Counted from the first letter of the stretch, positions 24,973 to 35,168 are shown. The stretch is 64,000 nucleotides of DNA from Sphingobacteruim zhuxiongii (GCF_009557615.1 NZ_CP045652.1:2480001-2544000), one strand, 5' to 3'. Notes: generated by a model not told the origin, from the letters alone. Made by a program: numbers and translations.

Positions 24973-26331
24973 TTAGCTAGATTTATACGGATGCTTCCAT
25001 GGCCCTCTATACGCTCTCTTGAGCAATTGTGTAGCTTCGGGATCGTTTAAACAAATTTTACGCTTTGGATCATATTCCACTGGTCGGCCAAGCTTCATGG
25101 ATATATTCGCAAGAATACAAGAAGCAGTAGATATGTGCCCTTGTTCAATATCCGCAACGGGCAGTTCATCGTTCTCAATAGCCTTCAATAAATTCTGCAT
25201 ATGCTTTCGAGTTGCGGGTGCAGCATTGATCTCGATGCGCGCCTCTTTTAAATCCTCCGGATAGGCTTCTTTTTCTAAGACCACGTCCTTTTTAATACGT
25301 TCACCTTTTAAGGGAATAAACTCATATTTCATAGTACTACCTTTTAAGGTTCCCTTATCTCCATAGAGAATAAACGCCCAAGGAAACTCGGGATCTGCAG
25401 CGGTTCCCCAAGTACGGTGTTGCCATACACAATTTAGGTGTTCATACTGAAAAACTGCGGTCTGCGTATCTGCTATATTCGACTTACCTTCCTTCTGCAC
25501 ATAGATACCGCCATAAGCATCAATCTTTGTCGGCCAACCGAGGTTCAACATCCAACGAACTGTATCAAACATATGCACACACATATCGCCAGTGATACCA
25601 TTTCCATATTCCATGAAGGAGCGCCACCATCCTCCATGTGGAAGATGATCATAGGGACGCATCGGTGCTGGTCCCGTCCACATCTCGTAATCTAGAAAAT
25701 CGGGAATAGGTTTTAAGTCGGGATTTTCATTGTTGCGCATATGGTAGTAGCAACACATCTCAACATGGGATATATTGCCCAGCAATCCTTTATCGACGAT
25801 ATTTTCCTTAGCGTCGATCATGTGCGGTGTACTCCTTCTTTGAGTACCAATTTGTACTTTTCGATTTAACTTTCGTGCTGTTGCCAACAGGGCCTCTCCT
25901 TCCATGACATCGACAGAAATCGGTTTTTGCAGATATACATGTGCGCCAGCCTCCATCGCGGCGATTGCTGTTAAAGCATGCCAATGGTCAGGTGTTCCGA
26001 TTAAAATCAGGTCAAACTGATGAGCCGATAGCATTTTCCGATAATCCGCATAGGTTTTCGGAGTGTTCTTTGATTTTTGACGCTCCGCTATCAATTGTGC
26101 TGCCTCTTTTAAATGTCTTTTATCAACATCGCATACCGCAAGAACCTCAACATCTGCTACCTGTAAAAGTCTAAATAAATCGCTCTTTCCGTACCATCCA
26201 GCACCAATTAGGCCGACATTTTTTATACTCTTCGGCAGTTCTCCTTTTAAAAGTTGTGGCAGGGAGCTCAGCCCTAATAATGCGGTACTTCCAAGAATAA
26301 ATTCGCGGCGGTTAAGACTCCAGTCGTTCAT
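24973..26331 (-). CDS. Exported Gfo/Idh/MocA family oxidoreductase
   Basis: A third member of the family in the window, about 452 residues from the ATG at 26331. The longer frame to 26454 runs into the promoter region of the divergent sigma factor and lacks the usual start, so I reject it. A twin-arginine signal (NRREFILGST, residues 7-16) precedes GLIGAGWYG (40-48) and the EKP-like QKPIS (about 136-140), followed by TGDMCVHMFDTVRWML. It is convergent with the BNR-repeat gene and divergent from the sigma factor, so it is not obviously part of either operon. The substrate is unknown; a secreted sugar dehydrogenase is likely. Confidence 0.87.
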   Translation of the reverse strand: MNDWSLNRREFILGSTALLGLSSLPQLLKGELPKSIKNVGLIGAGWYGKSDLFRLLQVADVEVLAVCDVDKRHLKEAAQLIAERQKSKNTPKTYADYRKMLSAHQFDLILIGTPDHWHALTAIAAMEAGAHVYLQKPISVDVMEGEALLATARKLNRKVQIGTQRRSTPHMIDAKENIVDKGLLGNISHVEMCCYYHMRNNENPDLKPIPDFLDYEMWTGPAPMRPYDHLPHGGWWRSFMEYGNGITGDMCVHMFDTVRWMLNLGWPTKIDAYGGIYVQKEGKSNIADTQTAVFQYEHLNCVWQHRTWGTAADPEFPWAFILYGDKGTLKGSTMKYEFIPLKGERIKKDVVLEKEAYPEDLKEARIEINAAPATRKHMQNLLKAIENDELPVADIEQGHISTASCILANISMKLGRPVEYDPKRKICLNDPEATQLLKRAYRGPWKHPYKSS

Positions 26332-26404
26332 AGGAATAGGTTTATCGATTAGTCTAATATAATTAAAAATAACTACATTAGCGTGGAGTTTACCAAACCG
26401 AATT

Positions 26405-26953
26405 ATGTTTATTAACAAGAATTTTGACTCTCGAGAGTTTGAAGTTCTATTCACTCGATGGAATAGAAAGGTCTATCACTATGCCTTATCCAAAACATCC
26501 AATAGTTATATTGCTGAAGAAACAGTACAACGTGTTTTTATTAAACTCTGGAATAACCTTAGCAAAAAAAACATAGACTGTGCGATTGAATCGCAGATAT
26601 TCACGATTACGCGTACAGTATTATTAGATATTGTAAAAGAAGAGTATCGCCGCAAACAAGCAATTGATCAAATTCCAATGTTTATGGAAGATGCGCAAGT
26701 CTCCATGCCGATCGAAATCAAAGAAACGGAGTCTGCACTGCAACAGATTATTGGGAAAATGCCTCCGATGCGTAAATTGGTATTTCAACTCAGTCGATTT
26801 GAACAGTTAAACTATCAGGAAATTGCCGAAAAACTTAAAATATCGCCGCGTACAGTTGAAAATCATATCTCACTCGCTTTGAAAATGATTCGTAAATCAT
26901 TTTCCAATTTCCTCTTTTTACTTCTAGCGCTACTAAGCTCCCTCTTTCTATAG
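26405..26953 (+). CDS. ECF RNA polymerase sigma factor (Bacteroidota type)
   Basis: A 182-residue sigma-70 family protein. Region 2 spans about 11-80 (FTRWNRKVYHYALSK, AEETVQRVFIKLWNN) and region 4 about 115-163 (MPPMRKLVFQLSRFEQLNYQ, then EIAEKLKISPRTVENHIS as the helix-turn-helix). It ends in a strongly hydrophobic tail (SNFLFLLLALLSSLFL, 167-182) that could be membrane-associated. It is followed by a FecR anti-sigma gene and a SusC/SusD pair, so it is likely the sigma factor controlling that uptake system, as in known ECF/FecR/SusCD loci of Bacteroides. Confidence 0.92.
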   Translation: MFINKNFDSREFEVLFTRWNRKVYHYALSKTSNSYIAEETVQRVFIKLWNNLSKKNIDCAIESQIFTITRTVLLDIVKEEYRRKQAIDQIPMFMEDAQVSMPIEIKETESALQQIIGKMPPMRKLVFQLSRFEQLNYQEIAEKLKISPRTVENHISLALKMIRKSFSNFLFLLLALLSSLFL

Positions 26954-27074
26954 TCTTCTTCATTTAATCCACCGAGCTGACCTTGCTAACGGTATTAATT
27001 TATCTATGTCCATATTTTGAATTATTTTTTCGATTCTATTAGGGGTATCGTTATTTCTCGTCGTAATAAGTATA

Positions 27075-28094
27075 ATGATAAGCAGAGACCAGTTAGCAAG
27101 ATACCTACAGGGTTCGTGTAGCCCCGAAGAAGCGGAAGAAATTAGACAATTTATTGAACAGCATTCCATTCAGGTCGAGGAATTACTATCGGCGGAGGAT
27201 TGGGATAACACTGCTGATTTACCTTATGCGGAAGAAACTCAGTTAAAAGAACTTATCGAAGAACGCCTTATAAAGAAACGGCGGTCGATCTCCTGGACGC
27301 GTTTAGGGCAAGTAGCTGCAGCGATTCTAATTATTTGTGCTGTGTTCCTATACCAACAGCGTTCAGAACGAGCCCCAGTGCATGGCGGAGAACAGCAAAA
27401 GCGTATTGTAGAAAAGAAGCCAGCAGCAAAGGTTGGCAATTTATTCTTCATCAACTCCAGCAATGAAGACATGAATATCTATTGCAGCGACGGTTCTCGA
27501 ATCAAATTATCCACGGGTTCGGAAGTTCGGTTTGCGGAGAATTTCACATCGCTATCGGAGCGTAGAATTGAACTAAAAGGAAAGGCGACATTCTTCGTCA
27601 AGAAGGATCGCTCGCGGCCATTTCGAGTATATTCCAATAAGATCGTGACAACAGCCTTAGGCACCGCCTTTATCGTGGAAGAAAAAATCGGAAAAACGAC
27701 TCGAGTGGAGCTTATTGAAGGAAAGATCGACGTCAAAGAACGGGTTGTGAAGACCAAAATGCCTATTCATCGTCAGTTTGAGACAAGAGGTGAAATCCTT
27801 GTTGATCATGTTCATAAACGAATTCTATCAGAGGCTAAATTGACCCAAAATAGCAATGATCGAAATGGTTTTTATAGACAACAAAACAAACAGATTGTCA
27901 TTAAAAATCTCCCAGTAATTGATATTTTAAACATATTGCAACATAATTTTAACATTAAATTAAAAAACGCGTCTTACCTTGCGGCGAATAGTTTTTTCAG
28001 TGGCACCTTTCGGGAGAAGCCGGACGCCTACAAGGATATCATCAAGGAAATCAACTATTTACATAAAACAAACATTGAAACATTAAACAATTAA
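27075..28094 (+). CDS. FecR family anti-sigma factor
   Basis: A 339-residue inner-membrane anti-sigma regulator. The N-terminal cytoplasmic part (1-74) is the sigma-binding region; one transmembrane helix spans about 77-94 (GQVAAAILIICAVFLYQQ); the periplasmic FecR domain is at about 120-235 (SDGSRIKLSTGSEVRFAENF, TALGTAFIVEEK, VELIEGKIDVKE); the C-terminal DUF4974 domain is at about 267-335 (KNLPVIDILNILQHNFNIKL). It lies 122 bases after the sigma factor and 26 bases before susC, in the standard order. Confidence 0.94.
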   Translation: MISRDQLARYLQGSCSPEEAEEIRQFIEQHSIQVEELLSAEDWDNTADLPYAEETQLKELIEERLIKKRRSISWTRLGQVAAAILIICAVFLYQQRSERAPVHGGEQQKRIVEKKPAAKVGNLFFINSSNEDMNIYCSDGSRIKLSTGSEVRFAENFTSLSERRIELKGKATFFVKKDRSRPFRVYSNKIVTTALGTAFIVEEKIGKTTRVELIEGKIDVKERVVKTKMPIHRQFETRGEILVDHVHKRILSEAKLTQNSNDRNGFYRQQNKQIVIKNLPVIDILNILQHNFNIKLKNASYLAANSFFSGTFREKPDAYKDIIKEINYLHKTNIETLNN

Positions 28095-28119
28095 GCGAAC
28101 AAACAAACATCAATGAATT

Positions 28120-31100
28120 ATGAGTAACTATCTACAAAAGAAAAAAGGAATGCTGACCGCATTCTTACTCAACTTTTCGCGTCCAAAGAGTAGTTGGCCA
28201 TTGCATATGGCACTTTGCGGCGCATTAAGCATGGGGGTACAAGTGGCATCGGCACAAAGCAGCGCAAGCGTTAATGGTGTCGTTCGGGATGCCAATGGCA
28301 ATCCATTACCTGGGGTAACGGTTGTTGTAGAAAATAGCGCGACTTCGTTTCGGCAATCTACTGTAACCAATGATGCTGGTAATTTCAGCTTCAATCAAAT
28401 TCCGCAAGGACAAGGTTACAGCTTTCGTTTAAACTCCTTGGGTTTTGCGAGCAAAACATTGAGCAATTATAACATCAATGCGAACGATAAAGTTTCCCTA
28501 TCTGTGACGTTAGAGTCAAATGCGGAGAACTTAGAAGAAGTCGTAGTAACGGCCTTAGGTATCAAGCGTGATAAGAAAGCGTTAGGTTACACGGTTGCGG
28601 AGTTAAAAGGCAATGAGCTGACGAACGGTAAAGAGGCAAACGTTGCTAATGCACTTTCGGGGAAAGTAGCAGGAGTTCAAGTGAGCCGTGCGGCGTCGGG
28701 AGCTGGCGGTTCTGCGAAAGTCGTTATTCGTGGTAACAACTCCTTAATAGGAAATAGTCAACCTCTATATGTTGTTGATGGGGTACCTATCGACAACCAA
28801 AATATGTCTGCACCTTCACAATGGGGTGGAACAGATTATGGAGACGGTATTGGAAATATCAACCCTGATGACATCGAGAGTATGTCGGTTTTAAAAGGTC
28901 CCAATGCGGCAGCCTTATATGGCCAACGTGGTAGCAATGGAGTAATCTTAATTACAACAAAATCAGGGAAAGCTGGAAAGACAAACTTCAGCTTCAATTC
29001 CGATTACTCGGTAGGGACAGGTCTTGTACTCCCAGACTTTCAAAATGAATATGGTCAGGGCTTAAATGGTAATTTCACGCATTTTAGAAAAGATGATGGC
29101 ACAATTGTATCGATGGCACAAGCCTTAGCCAACAACTTCTCAGGTATGCCGAAGATGTCAGGAGGTCGCGATCGTACCACTCGCGCCAGCTGGGGTCCGC
29201 GCATGGAAGGCCAACAATATGAGGACATGTATGGCAATATCCTGAGCTTGAATCCTGCGTCTGACACGTATAGCAGCTTTTTTCAAACAGAGAAACAATG
29301 GGTTAACAACCTAAGTGTTGACGGTGGCAACGAGCGTGTTAACTATCGCTTCTCGTATGCAAACACCAATGTTGACGGCTATATTCCAAACAATACCTTA
29401 AACAGGAATAACTTTGGTTTACGCTCGCAAGCAAAGATTACGGAGAAACTACATATCGACGTCAAAGCAAACTATATTATCCAGGAAGCAGAGAACCGTC
29501 CGACTGTATCCGATGCTGCTGACAACCCTGCCTACCTGTTCATCAGTCAACCTAGAAGCTTGAGTAATAGCATTGCTTCCAACTATAAGTGGACAGCGGA
29601 TGAAGTGAAAAAACAGTTAGGATTTTCTGGTGTATACGAAGGCTTAGAAAAAACATATGCGACCAACAGTTCGACTGCGAATCCATTCTGGACAGTCAAC
29701 GAGAATCATAATGAGGATCGTCGTGATCGTTTGATTGGTATGTTGCGCCTATCTTATGACGTGATGCCATGGTTAAAGCTATCCGCAACAGGAGGAACGG
29801 ACTTCTACACCGATCAACGCTTTAGATACCGTCCGATTAATACCTATCAAAGTTTAAATAAGAAAGGTGATATCCGTGAAGAGGTAATTCGTAGTCGTGA
29901 GGATAATTATGATTTCTTAGCGAGCTCTAATTTTGCTGCCAATAAGGATATTAATTTAAGTTTCAACTTAGGTGCGAGTCATCAAAGTCGTTATATGCGC
30001 TTAACGGGTAACTCTGGAAATCAATTTATTGTACCAAATTTATTTGTAATCAATAACACGACGACTAACTCTTACCTTTTCGATTTAGTTGAATCGCAAA
30101 TCAACTCGGCATATTTCTCGGGTCAGTTTGCATTCCGCGATTATTGGTTTGTAGATTTCTCTGCACGTAATGACTGGTCTTCTACCCTTTCGAAAAAGAA
30201 TAACTCTTTCTTCTATCCTTCGGTTAGTAGCAGTTTGGTATTGACGGATGCCTTCAATTGGAAATCATCGACAATGCCTTATGCTAAGATCCGTGGATCA
30301 TGGGCACAGGCTGGTAGTTCTGGTAATCCATATCAGTTAACTGGTGCTTATAGCTTGAATCAGTATACACATGGTGGTATTCCAATGGCATCGTATACGG
30401 AGATTATCCCTGATCCAGACTTGAAAAACGAGTTGACGACTTCAATTGAGGCGGGTGCTGACTTTAGATTTTTATCAAGTCGTTTATCCCTATCATTTAC
30501 GTACTATCAAGCACGTACAAAAAATCAAATCTTAGATGTGCCAATCTCTCCTTCTAGCTTATATGTGAAGAACAGAATCAATGCTGGTGAGATTTCTAAC
30601 AAGGGTTTTGAGTTTGTGATCTCTGGTACGCCTGTTAAATCTGAGAATTTTGAGTGGACGAGTCAATTTAACTTCAATAGAAACCGTAACAAGGTTGAAT
30701 CGCTATACCCTGGTGTAGAAACCTTCCTTCTTGCGACAGACCGAGGCATTAATGTGGTTGCGGAAGTTGGTAAGCCATTTGGACAATTGATCGGTACGCA
30801 ATTCGCATGGGTAAAAGATGAAGCTGGGAATCGCTTAATTGACCCGAATACGGGATTGCCAATTCGTACGTCAGGACGTGTAGAAACTGATTTAGGAAAT
30901 GCACAACCGGACTGGATTGGTGGATTTTCAAATACCTTACGCTACAAAGGCGTTAGTTTGTATGCATTAGTAGATATTCGCCAAGGCGGTATTATCTTTT
31001 CACAATCGAATCGTGAGCAAATCATCTATGGTACTTCTAAGAAAACATTAGAAGGCCGTGATGGAACTTATCTTGCTCAAGGTATGGTTGCTTCTCAAAA

Positions 31101-31470
31101 TGGAAATGGCGAATGGGTAAGTACTGGTGTAGAAAACAGTAAACAAGTCAATGCGCAAGATTACTGGAATTTAGTCGCTAGTGACAAGGAAGTTATGGTA
31201 TCTGAAGAGATGATCAACGACATGAGTTATATCGCAATGCGTGAAATTAGTTTATCCTATCAGTTGCCTAAATCTTTTATGCCACACAAGGCTGTTAAGA
31301 ATTTAAAATTGGGAATCTATGGTAGAAACTTATTCTATTTCCAACGCAATACGGATGGATTCTCTCCAGAGTCGGCATCTTTCAACGTGCATAACTCATC
31401 GATCGGTATCGAATCAACATCTCTACCGATGATGCGTAATTTTGGAATTAATTTAACTATGGGCCTATAA
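28120..31470 (+). CDS. SusC/RagA family TonB-linked outer-membrane transporter
   Basis: A 1116-residue TonB-dependent barrel. After a signal peptide (cleavage near QVASAQSS) comes a carboxypeptidase-regulatory domain (NGVVRDANGNPLPGVTVVVE), then EEVVVTALGIKRDKKALGY, the plug (PLYVVDGVPIDNQN, SVLKGPNAAALYGQRGSNGV), and a barrel ending in INLTMGL. Although it lies behind a sigma/FecR pair, I see no N-terminal STN domain, the part that usually contacts FecR. That is a departure from the usual transducing layout. It is translated 26 bases after fecR and 13 before susD. Confidence 0.94.
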   Translation: MSNYLQKKKGMLTAFLLNFSRPKSSWPLHMALCGALSMGVQVASAQSSASVNGVVRDANGNPLPGVTVVVENSATSFRQSTVTNDAGNFSFNQIPQGQGYSFRLNSLGFASKTLSNYNINANDKVSLSVTLESNAENLEEVVVTALGIKRDKKALGYTVAELKGNELTNGKEANVANALSGKVAGVQVSRAASGAGGSAKVVIRGNNSLIGNSQPLYVVDGVPIDNQNMSAPSQWGGTDYGDGIGNINPDDIESMSVLKGPNAAALYGQRGSNGVILITTKSGKAGKTNFSFNSDYSVGTGLVLPDFQNEYGQGLNGNFTHFRKDDGTIVSMAQALANNFSGMPKMSGGRDRTTRASWGPRMEGQQYEDMYGNILSLNPASDTYSSFFQTEKQWVNNLSVDGGNERVNYRFSYANTNVDGYIPNNTLNRNNFGLRSQAKITEKLHIDVKANYIIQEAENRPTVSDAADNPAYLFISQPRSLSNSIASNYKWTADEVKKQLGFSGVYEGLEKTYATNSSTANPFWTVNENHNEDRRDRLIGMLRLSYDVMPWLKLSATGGTDFYTDQRFRYRPINTYQSLNKKGDIREEVIRSREDNYDFLASSNFAANKDINLSFNLGASHQSRYMRLTGNSGNQFIVPNLFVINNTTTNSYLFDLVESQINSAYFSGQFAFRDYWFVDFSARNDWSSTLSKKNNSFFYPSVSSSLVLTDAFNWKSSTMPYAKIRGSWAQAGSSGNPYQLTGAYSLNQYTHGGIPMASYTEIIPDPDLKNELTTSIEAGADFRFLSSRLSLSFTYYQARTKNQILDVPISPSSLYVKNRINAGEISNKGFEFVISGTPVKSENFEWTSQFNFNRNRNKVESLYPGVETFLLATDRGINVVAEVGKPFGQLIGTQFAWVKDEAGNRLIDPNTGLPIRTSGRVETDLGNAQPDWIGGFSNTLRYKGVSLYALVDIRQGGIIFSQSNREQIIYGTSKKTLEGRDGTYLAQGMVASQNGNGEWVSTGVENSKQVNAQDYWNLVASDKEVMVSEEMINDMSYIAMREISLSYQLPKSFMPHKAVKNLKLGIYGRNLFYFQRNTDGFSPESASFNVHNSSIGIESTSLPMMRNFGINLTMGL

Positions 31471-31483
31471 ACTGATCAATAAA

Positions 31484-32983
31484 ATGAAAGCTTTAAAATA
31501 TTTTACATACTTAGGTATAGGTGCCGTAATGTTATCGACAGCATCTTGTACGAAAGACTTTGAACGCATAAACACACCTCCGACTTCAGTAACTGAGGTT
31601 GATCCGGCCTTATTATTTGCCCGTGTGTTACGTGATGGTACGTTTCAAGAGTCTGGCGAGTTGCCAAACAATAAATTTGGATCTTGGGTTCAACATTGGG
31701 CTGGTGGCCCTGTCGTTCCTGTATCCCGTTATTTTGAAGGGCCAGAGAATCTCATTTGGTCGCAGCACTATCAATTATTTAGAAATATCTCTCAAATTCG
31801 GGAAGAGTTAGCGGGACTAGAAAATGATCCTTCAGGACGTAGCAAGCTTGCTATCGCTGAGATTTATGAGGTCTTCTTATACCAACGTTTAACAGATTTA
31901 TTTGGCGATGTACCATTCTCTGAGGTAACAACCTCGAGTACGGCAATTAACAGAACGCCTAAATTTGATAAGCAAGAGGATATTTATCCGGCATTAATTC
32001 AAAAGCTAAATGCGGCATTAACTAAATTGACTACTGGCGATGCTAGCTATGGTACTTCGGATTTCTTTTATTCGGGTAATATCGATAAGTGGAAGAAGTT
32101 TGGAAACTCCTTAAAACTTAGATTGGGCATGCGCCTACGCTATGCTAATGCTAGTTTGGCACAGAAGACTGTTACGGAAGCTTTGAGCTCGAGCGACGGT
32201 CTATTGAGTAGCAACAGTGATAATGCAGCTGTGAAGACGTTTAATGATGCACAGGCAGAGAATCAAAATCCGATTCTCCGCCAACTGACAACTGGTAGTG
32301 CGGATTTAAGATATCTTGCGAATACCTTAGTTGATAAGTTAAAGGAGTATAATGATCCACGTCTACCCTTACTTGCGGAGCCTGTAACGATTAGTGGTTC
32401 TACAACCTATCAAGGTATTGGTGTCGCATTAACCGACAATCAATTATCGCAATTAATTCGTTCGAATTACTCTACGCCAAATAAGACTACATATTTCAGT
32501 CAGACCTTTGCCCCTATTCCTGTTTATGCTTTGACTTACGCTGATGTTTGTTTTTACAAAGCTGAAGCAGCCTTATTAGGCTGGGGATTAACGGCAGCTG
32601 ACGCAGAGAGCAATCTCCTAAATGGTGTAAGAGCTGCAGTAGCGTTACCTCCATTTAACCTATCTTCACTTCCATCGAGCTACGAGCAAAATATCCTTTC
32701 TTTGACGGGATTGTCAGCGGATCAAAAGATGGAGATAATAGCAACTCAAAAATGGATTCAACTATTTGGACGCGACTTTGAAGCATTTGCAGAATGGAGA
32801 CGTACAGGTTACCCACGATTAACAGCGGGTCCTAATCCAGGTTCTACTAATGGACAAATTCCACGTCGCGCAATCTATTCGAGTGAAGAGTCTGAGCTTA
32901 ATCAGGCAAATTACGATGAAGCGGTTGGACGCATGAGCAACGGAGATTCCTTCCTTTCGAAAGTTTGGTGGGATAAGCGATAA
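31484..32983 (+). CDS. SusD/RagB family (SusD-like) outer-membrane lipoprotein
   Basis: A 499-residue surface-exposed binding lipoprotein. Lipobox LSTASCTKD (Cys about 23), then KDFERINTPPTSVTEVDP, FGSWVQHWAGGP, LTDLFGDVPFSE, KWKKFGNSLKLRLGMRLRYA and the C-terminal WIQLFGRDFEAFAEWRRTGYP, all typical of the SusD-like_2 branch. It is paired with the preceding SusC gene. Ligand unknown; nothing in the neighbourhood shows the substrate directly, though the adjacent exonuclease/phosphatase-type protein hints at nucleic-acid or phosphodiester substrates. Confidence 0.93.
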   Translation: MKALKYFTYLGIGAVMLSTASCTKDFERINTPPTSVTEVDPALLFARVLRDGTFQESGELPNNKFGSWVQHWAGGPVVPVSRYFEGPENLIWSQHYQLFRNISQIREELAGLENDPSGRSKLAIAEIYEVFLYQRLTDLFGDVPFSEVTTSSTAINRTPKFDKQEDIYPALIQKLNAALTKLTTGDASYGTSDFFYSGNIDKWKKFGNSLKLRLGMRLRYANASLAQKTVTEALSSSDGLLSSNSDNAAVKTFNDAQAENQNPILRQLTTGSADLRYLANTLVDKLKEYNDPRLPLLAEPVTISGSTTYQGIGVALTDNQLSQLIRSNYSTPNKTTYFSQTFAPIPVYALTYADVCFYKAEAALLGWGLTAADAESNLLNGVRAAVALPPFNLSSLPSSYEQNILSLTGLSADQKMEIIATQKWIQLFGRDFEAFAEWRRTGYPRLTAGPNPGSTNGQIPRRAIYSSEESELNQANYDEAVGRMSNGDSFLSKVWWDKR

Positions 32984-32989
32984 ATATAG

Positions 32990-33025
32990 AAGCGCCACGA
33001 TCAAAAGATAGTGGCGCTTTTTTTT
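32990..33025 (+). terminator. Terminator of the sigma/FecR/SusCD unit
   Basis: AGCGCCAC (32991-32998) pairs with GTGGCGCT (33011-33018), followed by a run of eight T. Confidence 0.88.
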
Positions 33026-33050
33026 GATTTGATTTATTAAACAAAGTAGC

Positions 33051-34961
33051 TTATCTAACCAGATAAGTTTTCAAGGCCGCATTACTTTCTGTCGAATTCC
33101 AACGGATTTGATCAGCTTTTGCATCCGCATTTATATCTTCAAAGTAGAATATAGTTTTACTATCCATAGAACTTCCTCTTAGGGAATAAACGGGAGCTTC
33201 AAAGCTAGTTGCATTCGCCAAGTAGATCTTTGGTTCCCCTAAGTAATTTTTAGGATTCCAATATATTTTATCTGCCTTTCCATCGCCATTTATATCCGCG
33301 AAATAGAATTTTGCATTTTCCGAACCACTTGTTGCTCCTGTGTTCGAGTGCTCGGTTGACTCCGTAAATGTACCATCTCCATTAGACAAGAAAACCATTG
33401 GTTTTCCGTCATCTAGGTTTATATTCCAACGTATTAAATCTACTTTTCCGTCGCCATTAATATCGGCGAAATAATAATTTGTCTTCGCTGTTGAACTGCC
33501 TACATTGCTTGAACTTTTTGCTGTGCCGGAGAAATTACCGTCTGCCGTTGCTAGATAGACACGAATATTCCCCCCGTCATGAGTTGAGTTCCAATAGATT
33601 TTATCGGCTTTGCCATCCCCATTTAGGTCGGCGAAGTAAAATTTAGTAGATGTCGCTGCTGATGTACCCTCTGGGTTATCGATTGCTGTATTGGAGAAGT
33701 TACCATTTGCTGTCGCCAAGTAAACGCGTGTCTTTCCGGAGTGCTCTCCTTTATTCCAAACAATAAGATCTGATTTCTTATCGCCATTGACATCAGCGAA
33801 GTGGTAATAAGAATCTGTAGAGGTACTTGCAGAAGCATCATGCGTTACTGCTGCACTTTGAAAGCCTCCGTTTCCATTTGCTAAATAAACAGCAACCTTG
33901 CCCGCATTTGCAGTCGGATTCCAAACGACTTTATCTTTTTTGCCGTCGGCATTGATATCTGCGAAATAATACTGGGTTTTGGTATCATTTGATATCGGAT
34001 CTGCTACGACATTTTCAGCGCCAAAGATAGCAGGGATATAACGAACGAATACCGGGAAATGATCCGAAGGCCACATAGTCTTGCCATCGACGGTATATTT
34101 ATCTTTAACGACTTTAAATCCTTTAAATGCTAAATCGCGTGTACTCATGATATAGTCAAGCTTCTTTGTCGCGATACCTGTCCAATTGTGGAATGTAGGA
34201 TCCGCCTGCGTATCCATTAACCCATCAATCATATCAAGATCTTCGATATTTTTCATTACTTGAATTTCTTCTGTTCCGGGAATGGCATTGAAGTCACCCA
34301 TACAAATTACCGGACGGCCAGCATGATTGGCCTTGATGCAATCAAGTAAGATTTGAGCAAATTCCTTGCGGTACTGCACCGCATCTGCCGTATGATACCA
34401 ATGCGAATTAATAATAAAATACTCTTTATTGCTTAAAACATCTTTCAGTATGACCCATTTTGCACTGGAGATGACTGTTCCCGCCACAAACTCTTTCAAC
34501 AAATGCCCAGCATTTACCAAAGTGAATCTTGTCTTCTTGTAAAAAATAGATTTGGGCGAACCATTTGCGGCTCCAGTCTTATAAACTGCATATCCTGCCT
34601 GATCCAATGCCGCATTTACATATTCTTCGACGCTATTGTCAGCAAGCTCTTGCACCCCTAAAATATCCACCTGATTATCGTTCAACAAGGTGCTTAGCTT
34701 ACTCATCCGTTGCAGTTGAGTAAAGGGATCAGCGTTCGTCGGGTTGCGCAAATTGAAGGACATCACGGTAAATGGCTGTTCGAGTAATAAGGGTTTCGGA
34801 ATCACACCAATTGGTTCTTCGGGAGTGCTAGGCGTTTCAGAACCCTCTTCTTTTTTTGATACAGTGTTTTTTTCACAAGCTAATGTACAAAGTAAGACAG
34901 CGCTCGCTAGCACTTGACATAACCCCTTGGTCCCAAAGCCTTTTAATGGAGATTTTAGCAT
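33051..34961 (-). CDS. Endonuclease/exonuclease/phosphatase lipoprotein with FG-GAP-like repeats
   Basis: A 636-residue predicted surface lipoprotein (lipobox LCTLACEKN, Cys about 29). Residues about 65-320 are an EEP-fold hydrolase with its active-site marks: VMSFNLRNP, LGVQEL, HWYH, CMGDFNAIPGTEE, KLDYIM and SDHFPVF. From about 335 to the end there are six FG-GAP/VCBS-like repeats of about 52 residues, each with a Ca-binding-type loop (FADINGDGKADKIYWN pattern), so likely a beta-propeller. EEP proteins include nucleases, sphingomyelinases and phosphatases; the exact substrate is unknown. It is convergent with the SusD gene. Confidence 0.88.
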   Translation of the reverse strand: MLKSPLKGFGTKGLCQVLASAVLLCTLACEKNTVSKKEEGSETPSTPEEPIGVIPKPLLLEQPFTVMSFNLRNPTNADPFTQLQRMSKLSTLLNDNQVDILGVQELADNSVEEYVNAALDQAGYAVYKTGAANGSPKSIFYKKTRFTLVNAGHLLKEFVAGTVISSAKWVILKDVLSNKEYFIINSHWYHTADAVQYRKEFAQILLDCIKANHAGRPVICMGDFNAIPGTEEIQVMKNIEDLDMIDGLMDTQADPTFHNWTGIATKKLDYIMSTRDLAFKGFKVVKDKYTVDGKTMWPSDHFPVFVRYIPAIFGAENVVADPISNDTKTQYYFADINADGKKDKVVWNPTANAGKVAVYLANGNGGFQSAAVTHDASASTSTDSYYHFADVNGDKKSDLIVWNKGEHSGKTRVYLATANGNFSNTAIDNPEGTSAATSTKFYFADLNGDGKADKIYWNSTHDGGNIRVYLATADGNFSGTAKSSSNVGSSTAKTNYYFADINGDGKVDLIRWNINLDDGKPMVFLSNGDGTFTESTEHSNTGATSGSENAKFYFADINGDGKADKIYWNPKNYLGEPKIYLANATSFEAPVYSLRGSSMDSKTIFYFEDINADAKADQIRWNSTESNAALKTYLVR

Positions 34962-35168
34962 AAACTAGATTTATTTATTTTTGGTTAGCAAATAATATTT
35001 AAGTTTATTAAACATTACAACAACTAAAATAAAAATATAATTCAACAAAATAAATAGTTTTTATAAACTTTTTAAAGAATTTTAGAATTAAAGTGACTTC
35101 ATTTAACAAAACAAATTGGAAAATATGACGTTAAGAAAATAACGACATCACATTTAATATTAGTGTTT

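Noticed and set aside
26332..26454. N-terminal extension of the Gfo/Idh/MocA protein at 24973
   Set aside because: It would overlap the sigma-factor start on the other strand and places the twin-arginine signal far from the N-terminus.
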